DNA of 64,000 nucleotides from Antedon mediterranea. Taxonomy: Eukaryota > Echinodermata > Crinoidea > Comatulida > Antedonidae. Positions 1 through 10,700 of this stretch are shown piece after piece. The notes under the pieces were generated by a model that did not search any database, was not told the DNA's origin, and was given only the letters and a program-made list of their open reading frames with translations. A program made the position numbers and the translations under genes. The DNA lies in contig NC_092670.1 in NCBI RefSeq assembly GCF_964355755.1, positions 31,111,795-31,175,794 on the forward strand, in the 5' to 3' direction. How positions within the stretch are numbered: the first letter of the stretch is position 1; each line of letters starts with the position of its first letter.

Positions 1-1060
1 TCTAATTAGAATCTATCAAATGCAAACAAATACAATTTAAATTGATCTTTATTTGGAGGAAATAATTTGAAGGACAAATTTGGTTCAACCCAAACCGTTG
101 TATTTGGTCAAATAATAGAGTATCGTCATCATCATCATCATCATTGCAATCTTTAATTGGTGGGAGGACTGTAACTGTATAACCAAGAAATTGTTTTCAG
201 CAAAATAAAAAAGAAATTTAGCAATAAATAATTTGAAATTTGTCCTTCATTGGCACACATAAAATGTGGATGATAGGCATATATTGAAATATCAATACTA
301 TAAATATAAAGATGAATTATTATAACAAGGCTTTATCATTGGCGTGTAATCGAAAAACGTAAAGAAGCAATAGTTTTAAATTATTGAACAATTTGACAAA
401 AACGATGACAACGGCAGGTCGTAAACACCCGCTGTTTGTTGATAAACATTAATTCCATTGATCTTTATACGTTATGATATTTGATTGATTTTATAGATGG
501 ATCCATAATATAAAACGTCTTTTGTATCTTCTTTTGTTTTTAGACAAACAAAAATTATAGAATTTGAATTCAAGATTTTTGTTTATCTTTCTTACAAAAT
601 ATTACAAGAATTCAGGCCCGTATCCCGGTAGAACTTACCCCGCCGTGTGCTTTAGGCTCCACTTTGCATAATTAAATATTTTAAATACAATTGATGAAAG
701 AAATTGTAAATGAATTAATTAAAAAAGAATTATTGTCAAAAATAATTTTTTTTTCAAATTTAGTCTTTTTGGAATATTACCACGACTAAAAAACAAGTAA
801 GTTTGCAATTATTTTATACTGAGAGTATCAAATCTGTCAATTGGATTTCAGATATATCTGGAAAACTCAGATCTTGATATCTGAGTTTTCATTCTTCAAC
901 TAGAAAACTCAGATCTTGAAATGGATCGCTCCAGTATTAATCAGAAGAAAAAGAAATTGTTTGAAATACTACAGTATTATACGTGTTACTAATATTGTAA
1001 TTTGTAGTAGCGGCCTACGACCTAAATCATAATGAAAATACAGTACGCGTTACCGTTAAA
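1..1060. other. AT-rich noncoding stretch
   Basis: I see no gene here. The reading frames are short and low in complexity. A short (CAT)n microsatellite lies at about 124-144. A small hairpin at 861-890 is listed separately. The rest is unremarkable AT-rich sequence. Confidence 0.6.
861..919. repeat. Short perfect hairpin with a third copy of its arm
   Basis: GAAAACTCAGAT at 861-872 is repeated as its exact reverse complement at 879-890, giving a 12-bp stem with a 6-nt loop. The same word, extended to GAAAACTCAGATCTTGA, occurs again in direct orientation at 903-919. It may be a decayed foldback element or slippage product. No function can be assigned. Confidence 0.6.
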
Positions 1061-1077
1061 ATTTAGCCCCTGGATAT

Positions 1078-1165
1078 CAGCGCAAGCTCAGTGGTCTAGA
1101 GGTATGAATGACAGGCTAGTGGTATGTGGGTTGTGGGTTCGAGCCCACCCGACAACTACCTGTTC
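1078..1165 (+). repeat. tRNA-like SINE head (pol III A and B boxes)
   Basis: The stretch contains an A-box-like AGCTCAGTGGTCTAGAGG near 1085 and a B-box-like GGGTTCGAGCCC near 1135, spaced about as in a tRNA gene. I could not fold a closed 7-bp acceptor stem, so this is not a functional tRNA. The best reading is the tRNA-derived head of a SINE or a tRNA pseudogene. The downstream body is not recognisable. Confidence 0.5.
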
Positions 1166-1330
1166 ATTTTTTCGCAAGTATTCTCAGTATTTAGTACCGT
1201 ATAAAGTACAAATTACGTCAGAGTAGGGCAAAACATCTCACCAATTATTCAACATCAAATCTACTCCACAGTACCGTAGTTAATAATAATTACAATGCTA
1301 TACTTGTTGTACGAGATAACAAAACAAGAA

Positions 1331-1558
1331 GAATGGAGTAAAAGAATTAAACGAAGGAGACTAAAATGGTATGGAAACATAATTAGATTACCGGATGATT
1401 AGGAAACTAACAGGAAAGTAAAACGACCCGTAGGAAGACCAAGAAATAACTGGATGAATCAAATAAAGAAAGATTTACAAGGACTAGTAGACACTAACAC
1501 AATAACAAACCATCCTGCCATAAACAGAAAAAATGGAAACAAATTGTGGAAAGCGTAA
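1331..1558 (+). pseudogene. LINE reverse transcriptase C-terminal remnant
   Basis: Translation gives a basic segment with RRRLKWYGNIIRLPDD, then GRPRNNWMNQIKKDLQ, ending in a tryptophan-containing tail. This order (RRLKWxGHxxRMPDD, then GRPxxxW) is the familiar C-terminus of ORF2 in a large group of invertebrate non-LTR retrotransposons. An in-frame TAG directly follows the first motif, so it is dead. It may belong to the same family as the RT fragment at about 9915-10237, which ends just before this region would begin. Clade assignment is not possible from this length. Confidence 0.65.
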
Positions 1559-1589
1559 TGTCGGAAGACGGAAAACGTTAGCAACAACA

Positions 1590-2914
1590 ACTTGTTGTAC
1601 CTGGTAAACAGCTAATGGTAATTTGACATTGCATACATAATACGATAATCATGTAAGTATTTTGTTTCTTATATAATTACAAGAATATCATAAACCACCT
1701 TTATTTCTGACCTTTTCCAAATTATCTTGTAAAGTCGAAGTCTTTGTGAATTGTTCTATTATTTGTATCTGCGTTACAACTACGAACATATTAAGACAAA
1801 TATTCTACGTAATAATAATGATTCATAATTATGCAATACAACTCAATCGATAAACGGCAACAACAATTCTTTCAAAATTAGTTAAATAAGGAAAAAAAAC
1901 TAGGTAACATAATCCTCTATTTAATAAGTGTACAACTCAATCGATAAAATGGTAACAATACTTTTTTTTTAATATCAAATTGAGGACCTTAATTCTTCGT
2001 AATTTAATCCACTACATAATAGACATACAACTCAATCGATGGTAATAGCAATCAATAAAAAAATTATCTACATGGCTAAATATTTATATTTGATAATTAA
2101 TAGGCCTAATCAACTAAATAATTATAATACAACTCAAAAACTAACAACTAACATGTTGACAATTTATTTTTAAACACTCAAACGATTAACATTGTTAGAA
2201 GAAATTACATTAGTGTTTGTAAAACTAATTCGTTATAACAAACATGTAATGTAAGGAAATATTTTTTAATTTACGATAAAGTTATACAATATGGTCAAAA
2301 TATATTATTCTACTTGTGATGTTCAAAATGATGACTAGGTTTATTCAAAGTTTAACGCTATTATTATCAATCGCCTTGCCATAGCGTCGGGCGTAGTTTT
2401 TAGGTCGTCCTAAGAGCATTAAACATGTTTAATTTTCTCCCGACAAGACGACTCAGTCTGACATACGATTTAGATTCAAGATTGTATGTATTGTTTTAAG
2501 GTCCTAGATAGATAGATGGATATAGATCTAAAAAGACTAATCTATATTCACGTCACTGTAATGCGTTCTATACGAATAAATAAATAAATTTAATTAATTC
2601 AATAAAATAGTACATTTCAATAGTAGGCTACATCTAGATTTATTTTATATATTAAACAAATCAGGCAAAGAACTATTTTATATATATTATATATATTTTT
2701 TGTCGAATTTCTTATTTTTAGAAAAATATAATCTTATACTTAGTAAACTTAAATGCTATATAGAAGTTAGGTCTAAATCTTATTTAATTAATATAAATAA
2801 TCGAATACTAACCTATTCAGTAGGCCTACATACACAGTCTGTGATGATTGAACTACAGGCGATAAAGGCTGCACACAGATTGTCGTACCAAGGAGTTGTA
2901 TTTACAATTCCCTG
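1590..2914. other. Noncoding AT-rich region with degenerate tandem repeat
   Basis: I recognise no gene. The words ACAACTCAATCGAT recur at 1838, 1932 and 2027, with a decayed form at 2129. This implies about four degenerate tandem copies with a 94-102 bp period across 1838-2230. A frame at 2700-2915 has no recognisable domain and is dominated by AT-rich codons, so I do not call it a gene. Confidence 0.55.
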
Positions 2915-3345
2915 ATCGTACCGTGACCATGCGTAGTTCTGAATTCTGCGCATTCACAGACCTTTAAAGTCGTCTCCGGATAAAAGCGGTATTTTGTGTC
3001 ATTTTCCACTCTCCCTCTAAATTACAAATGCTACCGATTTCTTTTTTTTTTATAAAGAGAAAAAATATCTCAATAATGTATACCAATTGATAATATCTAC
3101 GACCTCTAGGCTAAATAGAAATTAGAAAGCACACTATTTATAATACAGTCATTCAAGATAATAATTCTTCGACAAAAAAAAACAAAAACAAAAAACAAAA
3201 CATTATTTTAAAAAACCCGGTAGTTTAAAGCAAAAAATAATCAATTGACAGGAAGTCAATTTGTTTTTGGTTGAATTTAACCGTTTATTTTGTCTTTTTA
3301 TAAGTGAAAACGTTATTTTTACTATTGTTTTTTGCTATGGAAGTG
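2915..3345 (+). repeat. Dispersed repeat, copy 1
   Basis: Shares long stretches with 10283-10570, for example GTGTCATTTTCCACTCTCCC, then GCTACCGATTTCTTTTTT, TATCTACGACCTCTAGGCT and AGAAAGCACACTATTTATAA in the same order. The distal part, containing TTTAACCGTTTATTTTGTC, recurs inverted at about 17385-17500 and in altered form at 21830-21950. It is noncoding. It is probably a non-autonomous DNA transposon related to the TTAA family seen later in the window; that relation is inferred from the shared outer sequence. Confidence 0.65.
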
Positions 3346-4069
3346 TGAATAAAGTTGTTAAAAAGTTTGTTATTGGAATTAATTGTAATGTTTCATGGAG
3401 GACAATACATAAATAGTAAAATAGTTAGAGTTAGTATCGCATTTTCCGCATTTGGAACTCCATGATATACCTATTTTTACTTTTATAGATACCAATATAT
3501 TATTTCTATCTTAATAGCTCCCTCTATGGATTGATGTCATTTTCAAAAATAATATAGTGACCTCTATTATTTAGACACGCTTTTAAAAATTTCATTTTAT
3601 TTTCAACTTGAGAGGTCTGGCAGTCATAGGACAATGGCATGTCCTTAGGCTTATCAATGTGATCCGTAGTAATGTTTAGTTGGTAACTGCCAATTGGTAT
3701 AGAGGTACCGTATCACTAAAAACTTCACAAATTTTTAACTTTCTAGAATCACGAATAACATTTTATTTGTGTGTTTCTTAAAAGATGTTGAATTAAAAAT
3801 AAATTAATATTAAATTAATTAAGTTCTAATGTAAAGCACCTAGAGGGGTCAGTGATCCATTAGGCGCTATATAAATACTGTTTATTATTATTATTATTAT
3901 TAGTATTGTTGGTGTTATTATTATTATTATTATCATGACCATTAAAACAATCCATTATACGCGTGACATACAAGTCATATCTTGTGTTCGGGGTCAAATA
4001 ACTATTAGTCAACCAAAATTTTAGTTGAAAATATATTTTGTAAATCCTTACATACCCTCAACTTTCTCG
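3346..4069. other. Noncoding region with SINE 3' tail
   Basis: At about 3828-3935 the sequence GTAAAGCACCTAGAGG leads into GGCGCTATATAAATACTG and a run of ATT repeats. This is a common 3' end of metazoan tRNA-SINEs that share a tail with L2/CR1 LINEs. The SINE body is not preserved upstream. I see nothing else here. Confidence 0.5.
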
Positions 4070-4245
4070 AAAATGGGGAGAGTATTCCGATATTTCCCGT
4101 CTTCTCCCGCTAAAATGAAATTTCTCCCCGATAAACATAGAAAATATCATCCTGATAATGTAAAACAATTTATAATCTACGAACTCTAGGCTCTAAATTG
4201 AGATAAGAAATTAGAACGCATACTATTTATAATAGTTTCATGCAT
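4070..4245 (+). repeat. Dispersed repeat, partial copy 2
   Basis: Carries the diverged central part of the repeat at 2915 and 10283. CTCCCGCTAAAATGAAATT, then a 'cctgataatgta' block, CTACGAACTCTAGGCTC and ACGCATACTATTTATAATA follow in the same order. It is shorter and more diverged than the other two copies. Confidence 0.55.
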
Positions 4246-5482
4246 TCCTTAATGGTGAAATATTGAGTTGGTATCGCTTTTTCAGTTTTTGGCACGACAT
4301 TTAACATGACACGTTTAATATTATTGATACAGATACTTTATCTTTTTATTTTTAATAGCGCCCTATATAATAGTTTAATGTCATTTTCAAAAATCTTATA
4401 GCACCTTCTATAGAAAAATTTCACAATATTTAATTTTTTTTTTAAGTTGTGAGACTAATAAATATATAACTTGTTTATTACATATTAATATCTAGTCTAA
4501 GAAGAGACTAATTATTAAAATTAAAATTCCTTTTGATTTAAAGGTTCAAACGTATAAAAATGCGATCGTATGTTTAAATTGTGTTGTCTATGATTTTGTG
4601 TTGATAGTGGCTATGGCAGTGGTCGTTGTAGTCGTGGTGGGCAATATGCAAATCTAATATTATTAATGATCAAAGCTTCTAACCGGTTCACATTATAACC
4701 TCGGAGTAGTGAAGAAAGGAAAGCGTGGAGAACTTCCGAAGCGCAAGCGAGTTGATGAATGTCAAGCCACAGTTTGAATAATCCATCGTTTGTGAATGGT
4801 CAAATTACTTGCGTCCTAGTGGTAACCAAGAATTAATAATGACAACTACCAAGTATGTAATTGTGAAATATATGTTTTATTCAAGTTGTTTTCTTATCTT
4901 AGTTAATCAGTCATTGCATCGTACTGTGTAAAATATGTTTCAATGAAAACAAGTTATACAGGAAAGGAATACAAGTGTATTTTAACATTAATTAATCTAG
5001 CCATCATAGCATATAAATCGTTTTATTCCTAATAGAAAATTAGGTTACAAAAAGGGATATATATTAACATTAAATCGATATATCTAAACAACAACATGTT
5101 AAACTGAGAACAATTTTCGAAAGATACATAAGCGTCATTTTTCAATTTGACTTTTGACATTGATTTTCTGATATCAGAAATTAATTATGACGTGTAATTG
5201 AATAAAGTTGAAGTTTCTGGCAATTTTCCTAAATAATTCCCACTAAGCTTACAGTAAGTTTATTAAATGTATAAATTTGCATAAATATCATATTAAATAA
5301 TTAGCGCAAGTCTAAATACTACATAAATAGTAAATTCATTTCAAATGAGAGCAAAATACACATTATCATCCTTCACAAGAAGATTGCTACTATATAGGCC
5401 TATTAGTTTGGAAGCCGTCTTAATTATGAAGTGAAAAATGCTTAGGCCTATTTAGTTCAAAAATAGTGCGTCATTCATAAGT
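4246..5482. other. Noncoding stretch, nothing recognised
   Basis: No conserved reading frame, RNA gene or clear repeat is visible. Near 4617-4645 there is a short GTGGTCGT-rich patch similar in style to the GT-rich tract at 16150-16360. TAGGCCTA palindromes occur near 5396 and 5443. Confidence 0.5.
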
Positions 5483-5545
5483 ATGCAGTGGTTAGAGCAT
5501 TGGACTTGCAATTAATAGGTTGCCGGTTCAAGCCCCGGCCCGGGC
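5483..5545 (+). repeat. SINE 5' half (tRNA-derived), split by a transposon
   Basis: GCAGTGGTTAGAGCATTGG is a good A box. CCGGTTCAAGCCCCGG is a good B box. They form the tRNA-like head of a SINE. The element stops abruptly at GGCCCGGGC (5537-5545), which is repeated exactly at 6465-6473, where SINE sequence resumes. The two halves were therefore separated by the insertion at 5546-6464. Confidence 0.75.
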
Positions 5546-6464
5546 GCGATTTTTTTTTTCGTACATAAGTTGGGGGACCCCTCATGAAACGTCACAAAAT
5601 AAACATGAATAATTCATCAGTTAAATTTTCTTGTTCCGTGTGCACCCAAGCGTATAGCAACAAGAAGTGATTAGACAATACAACTGCGATACGATTCTAG
5701 GCCTATCTCCGCTGTGGTTGCGGCGTGCGATTTTATAGAAGAATAGCGTCGTTTTGTGTGGATTGTCGAAATAATCAGCCTTTAGTTTATGGTGTTTTTA
5801 ATATAATTTATTACTAAAGAATTACGTGTTAAAATTATAGTTTCTATTAATACTATTAGGCTTAATTATTAGTCTCTAAACCCATGTCTATTCTAGTAGT
5901 AGCTGTGTGGGTGTGTGTGACGTGTGTGTTAGGTATGACAACATTAAACAATAAACATTACACAAAATGTGTAAAAAATTACATTTTTTATTCTCGTGGG
6001 TCTAATCTTCCCATCTCATGTGTTCATATACGCGCATTTTTAAAGTTCCTTTGAGTACATGCATATTGTTTGATAATAAAATAGCAGAATTAAAAAATTA
6101 CAGTACACAAATTATACACATTTTTTATTCTTGTGGATCTAAGCTCTCTTTGGGCTATGTCCAATTAACTACAGTACTTAGTTTAATATCTTGCCTAGCT
6201 GTCGATTAGCCTCGACACATTTTGCATAGTGGTGTGTGTGTGAAGATTAAGAAGAGTGCGCGAAGGCAATCACGTGAATTAAACTAGAATCCTAGGCCTA
6301 CTGTAGAAAGAATCGTATCGCAGTTTAGTTGTGCGTGTAATCACTTCTTGTTGCTATACGCTTGGGTGCACACGGAACAACAAATTTAACTGATGAATTA
6401 TTCATGTTTATATTGTGACGTTTCATGAGGGGGTCCCCAACTTATGTACGAAAAAAAAAATTGC
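5546..6464. mobile_element. 919-bp MULE-like inverted-repeat element with 9-bp TSD
   Basis: The ends are long inverted repeats of about 170-180 bp. They open GC(G/A)ATTTTTTTTTTCG and continue through TACATAAGTTGGGG and a CTCATGAAACGTCAC-like block to the common GCGATACGATTCTAGGCC-type inner edge. The element is flanked by an identical 9-bp GGCCCGGGC on each side (5537-5545 and 6465-6473). Long terminal inverted repeats with a 9-bp target duplication are the classic signature of Mutator-like elements. The interior of about 550 bp has no coding potential, so this is non-autonomous. The target duplication is nearly palindromic, so an 8-bp reading (hAT-like) cannot be fully excluded. Confidence 0.8.
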
Positions 6465-6790
6465 GGCCCGGGCACTGCAGTGTTGGGTCCTTGAGCAAGA
6501 TTCTTTATCCACATTGTTCCTCCCCAGGTGATAGAAATGGGTACCGGTATGTAAAAAGTACTGGGAAGGTAAATCAGACTCGTTTGTGCGGGAGGAGTGG
6601 CGTACCCCCCACAAACATACACACGTAGTGGAGTCTGGCCCAAACGCTAAAGAAATGGAGATGGGCACCACGGCCGTAAGCATTAGCTTAGGTTTCGACC
6701 TTACCATAAGTAAGCCAGAGTGGTTAAAGATTGGTTGATTCCTTTTAAGGCAACTATTAATGTACTTTATTGTTATTGTTATTATTGATA
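6465..6790 (+). repeat. SINE 3' half
   Basis: Resumes after the inserted element with GGCCCGGGCACTGCAG, then GGGTCCTTGAGCAAGATTC and CCACATTGTTCCTCCCC. This central domain style is shared by several widespread animal SINE families (V, Meta and similar). A low-complexity ATTGTT/ATT tail ends the element near 6767-6790. Open frames read here on either strand are by-products of the SINE sequence and not genes. Confidence 0.7.
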
Positions 6791-7160
6791 GGGTTATTAG
6801 GGTTTATAATGAAAAATAAAAACATATTTTAAATTTTAAATATAATACGATACATTACGTGACTGGTAAAACATTTGTTTTGAGTCAACTTAGTTTCGTT
6901 CGCCTCGTCTAAATTAGGACGAGGTAATATACCCTTGAAGAGAGGTCAGGGAACATACAGTGAATGATTATTGTTTATAAAATTAGTGTTAAACAATCAT
7001 ATTATTATATTATTATAAATTTAAGAAACGAAAAAACATACATTCTACAGTAACACACTGAGTAGTTATCGTCTGTGTTAATTAACGATTCGATAACGAC
7101 CACTACGAACACCACAATCACCAAAACTACCACGACCACGGCGAGTACTATAACTAACAC
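6791..7160. repeat. Dispersed repeat, inverted partner of 16210-16650
   Basis: The reverse complement of 16210-16650 reproduces this block in order: TAGGGTT near 6790, the CCTCGTCTAAATTAGGACGAGG hairpin region at about 6902-6923, ACATACATTCTACAGT, GTTATCGTCTGTG and ACGACCACTACGAACACC. The repeat contains an internal 7-bp stem (CCTCGTC/GACGAGG). It leads directly into the CAC-rich tract. The family is unknown. Confidence 0.7.
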
Positions 7161-8075
7161 GACACACACAACGAAGGACGACAACCTCGACCATGACCAC
7201 CACCACAATAACCAACGCTACCTCCAACCCCCGTCATTACCACAGGGACCACCATCACCACCACAAACACTATCACCACTACCATCATCACAAACACTAT
7301 CACCACCATCAACACCACAAACACATCACCACCATCATCATCACCACCAAAACACTTTCATCGCCACAATCATATCATCCCCACCACAAACTCTATCACC
7401 ACCACCATATCACAAACAATATCACCACCATCACCATGCCACCACACACACTATCACCACCATCAAAACCACAAACTCTGTCACCGCCATCATTACAACA
7501 TAGTATTACCATCATCACAAACACTATCACCACCATCAACACCACAAACACATCACCACCATCATTATCACCACCAAAACACTTTCATCGCCACAGTCAT
7601 ATCATCACCACCACAAACACTATCACCACAACCATAATCACCACCACACACACTATCACCACCATCAACACCATAAACACTATCACCACCATAAATACAA
7701 CAAATAGTATTACCACCCCATCATAACCACCACAAACACTATCACCACCACCACCATCATCACAAACACTATCACCACCATCATCACAAATACTATCACC
7801 ACCATCAACACCACAAACACTATCATCACTCTAAATACAACAAATAGTATTACCACCCCATCAAAACCACCGCAAACATTATCACCACAACCATAATCAC
7901 CACCACACACACTATCACCACTTTCAACACCACACACACTATCACCACCATCAATATCACAAACACTATCACCACCTTCAATAAAACAAATAGTATTACC
8001 ACCCCATCATCCATCATCGCCACCACAAATACTATTACCATGACGGTAAAAAATACTAATACAATCACCACCACT
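7085..8075. repeat. CAC/CAT-rich minisatellite, about 1 kb
   Basis: The tract consists of variants of ACTATCACCACCATCA and CACCACAAACACT with interspersed ATACAACAAATAGTATTACC spacers at about 7498, 7700, 7843 and 7985, giving a higher-order pattern. It is strongly strand-asymmetric (C and A on plus, G and T on minus). The long open frames it produces, His/Thr-rich on plus and Val-rich on minus, reflect repeats without stop codons and are not genes. Confidence 0.85.
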
Positions 8076-8954
8076 AAAGGTTTCTCTAAATATTTAAAAT
8101 AAATTATACGTAATCATCCAATCAGTTTATAAACAATTATAATGGTCAAATGACAACATAGCAATCGAGGTCACAGTGGATTTCGGCCCTCAGTCATTTT
8201 GGTTATGGAACGACCAAATTCATGAAACGCAAAAAAAGGACATAATATGCTATGTTCATTTCGGCCGTCAGTTATGGCGCCCCAAATAGCCAGAAATAAG
8301 TGTATACAATATTTTCTTTACCCAGTCTATGAAACGCTACAGAGAACTAACGGCCATTTAAACAAGAGAAATCAGTCGCGCAATGTTTTTAAACTGGACT
8401 TCTTCATTTCTTATGCACTTGAGTTTATAACAATAATGTGATCCCAAACGTATTAAAATGTATCTGTATCTGAAAGATAAAACAATTAGCTTGATAGGCG
8501 CGGCACAGAAACAATATTCTTGTTATCGATATATAAAAATGATTATTAATTATTAATACTGGTAACGGTAACTAATTATATAAAAAACTAATTTCCGATA
8601 TTTAAATAACACAATTTGTAAAATAAAACGAAAGCCGAAACAAAACCACTATATTTTCAAAAAGCATACGTACTGTACACCTGTAAAATCATTTTGTTTT
8701 TAATGTATTGGCGGACGAACTAACTGGCGGCAGAAATTATCAGACACCCAAAACAGTTATGTTGTCTGGTACTTGTTGTGTTTTCTAATAGTCTGACAGT
8801 TATATTTGTTGTTATAATAGTAGTTGTGTTAACATTAATGTCTGTTTCTTTTTTATATAGGCCTAGGTTGTTGATAGAGTAAATGTTCTCGGGAAGCTGG
8901 TTGAAGTTTTCTCAATTTCTATGGCTATATTGTTCTTAGTTGACGTCATTAATT
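8076..8954. other. Noncoding stretch, nothing recognised
   Basis: No gene, RNA or repeat boundary could be supported. An imperfect internal duplication involving ATTTCGGCC(C/G)TCAGT occurs at about 8178 and 8260. A TAGGCCTA palindrome lies near 8859. Confidence 0.45.
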
Positions 8955-9311
8955 CTATAATCTATAAACTATTCTAGCCCAATACCAAATTACACTTCAA
9001 TATCGTAAAAATTTCCAAATTGATCAGCTTGTATTACACCATAATCATGTATCAATTAGTTTAAACTAATTAATCCATGCTATAATCTATAGACTATTGA
9101 AGCCTAAATACCAAATTACACTTTAATATTGTAAACATTTTCAAATTGATCAGCTTGTATTATACCATAATCATGTATCGATTAGTTTAGACTAACTATT
9201 CCATGCTATAATCTATAGACTATTGTAGCCCAAATACCAAATTACACTTTAATATCGTAAACATTTCCAAATTGATCAGCTTGTACTATACCATAATCAT
9301 GTTTCAACTAG
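8955..9311. repeat. Tandem repeat, about 2.85 copies of 125 bp
   Basis: Three consecutive units begin with CTATAATCTATA at 8955, 9080 and 9206. All contain ATACCAAATTACACTT, AAATTGATCAGCTTGTA and CCATAATCATGT. The period is 125-126 bp and the third copy is incomplete. Units differ by scattered substitutions. No coding potential. Confidence 0.9.
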
Positions 9312-9914
9312 AATTCCCATCCCCGAATTACCAGTGCCTGAGAAATATTAATATTTGTCATAATAATCATCTAGACGCTGAGCGCCTAGGCATTGAAACG
9401 TGAGTGAATGCTTGCCTAGGACAGACACACACCTCTGGACCTCATATCAACCTGTTCCAATGGAACGTAGAAACGTGACAGTTGGGATAATTAGAGGTTG
9501 CCCCGCAGTAACAAGTTTGTCTGATAACCGCCAGCCGTTGTCCGAATGAGATCATCCGCCTGCCGATTTGCTGTACAAGCCAGAGAATAACAAAGTAGCT
9601 TAGCTTAGTTACAGCTATAAACACCTGCTGCCGAACTGACATGTACTATTAACCCATATGTTGGCCTATTTACCCATAGGTGGGACAGAAATTAGTTAGG
9701 CCAGGGCATATCCACACACCGGTGGGCCATGCGCCAGATACCTTCTATGGAGTTCCTGTTCCTCCGTAGCCCTTTCAACATCAGTTTCACCAGTCGCAAA
9801 ACTAGTTAGTCAGGGCAGGTACCAACAGGAAGGTTTTGGAATAGGACTTGAAAAAAGAGAGGCTATAAATTCCCAATGGAATTACAGTAATATATCCGCC
9901 ATATACCAGTACAG
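9312..9914. other. Less AT-rich single-copy stretch, no gene recognised
   Basis: This segment is visibly richer in G+C than its surroundings. The open frame on the minus strand at 9442-9642 has no recognisable domain or clear splice context. I see no RNA gene. It may be relic retrotransposon sequence upstream of the RT remnant that follows. Confidence 0.4.
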
Positions 9915-10237
9915 TTCAATATTTCAATAGACTGGATAATGAAAGAAACAGCACAAGAAATGGGAGTCAATGGACTTTATGGGAACAATTATAAGACCTG
10001 TACTATGCTGACGACATTGTTCTGTTATCACAAATACATCAGCAAATGCAAACCAAAACCAGACTTCTTGAAGAAACATCAAGTATGCTTGGCTTAAATG
10101 TAAACATAGCGAAAACTAAAGTAATGATGGTCAACACAAGAGATAATCAGGAAATCCAGCTAAGGAAAGGGGAAGCAGAACCAGTGGAAACTTTTACTTA
10201 CCTTGGTAGCAAAGTCAACATCAGAGGAGGGACATAG
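9915..10237 (+). pseudogene. LINE reverse transcriptase fragment (YADD motif)
   Basis: The palm region of a non-LTR reverse transcriptase is readable. A DWIMKET segment is followed, after a frame change, by QWTLWEQL, an in-frame TAA, then LYYADDIVLLS with the YADD catalytic motif near 10010-10021. Next come LGLNVNIAKTKVM and FTYLGSKV, typical of the invertebrate endonuclease-RT LINEs in which FTYLGS follows the thumb. A stop at 10235-10237 ends the open segment. One shift and two stops make it a pseudogene. It may be the same family as the C-terminal scrap at 1331-1558. Confidence 0.8.
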
Positions 10238-10282
10238 GAAGATGGAAATAGAAATAGAGAGAACTACTAATGAAATAATTGT

Positions 10283-10700
10283 CGTACAGTGACCATGCGT
10301 ATAGATAAATATGGTTCTGAATTATGCGCATTCGCAGCAGACTTTCAAAGTCTGTCTCCAAATAATAGCGGTGTTTTGTGTCATTTTCCACTCTCCCGCT
10401 AAATTAAAAATGCTACCGATTTCTTTTTTATATTGATAAAGGTAGAAAATATCCCAATAATGTATACCAATTTATAATATCTACGACCTCTAGGCTATAA
10501 ATAGAGATTAGAAAGCACACTATTTATAATAATAGTCATGCATTCAAGATATTATAATGTCCCCTGACAAAAATGTTTAAATGTCTTTTGTTGAATATGC
10601 CATTCTAATATATCTCACAATAGTTATTCACATTATATAATATATAATTGATTTAATTTCAACTATCCAGTTTATTGATGATTTAAGTTTGTTTATATGG
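10283..10700 (+). repeat. Dispersed repeat, copy 3
   Basis: The best preserved relative of the repeat at 2915-3345, with the same block order up to CACTATTTATAATA. Beyond 10540 it continues into ATAATGTCCCCTGACAAAAA and TTGAATATGCCATTCTAAT. This resembles the subterminal sequence of the TTAA-flanked elements at 21714 and at 50180/53470. It partly overlaps the degraded 3' end of the neighbouring LINE. Confidence 0.6.

Noticed and set aside
1078-1165. Functional tRNA gene
   Set aside because: Pol III A and B boxes are present, but no acceptor stem closes and the spacing is loose. A SINE head or tRNA pseudogene fits better. The same reasoning applies at 5483 and 50010.
7075-7726. Two long His/Thr/Ser-rich open frames
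   Set aside because: They are translations of a CAC/CAT minisatellite that lacks stop codons in several frames. Both strands give open frames, and there is no splice or start context.
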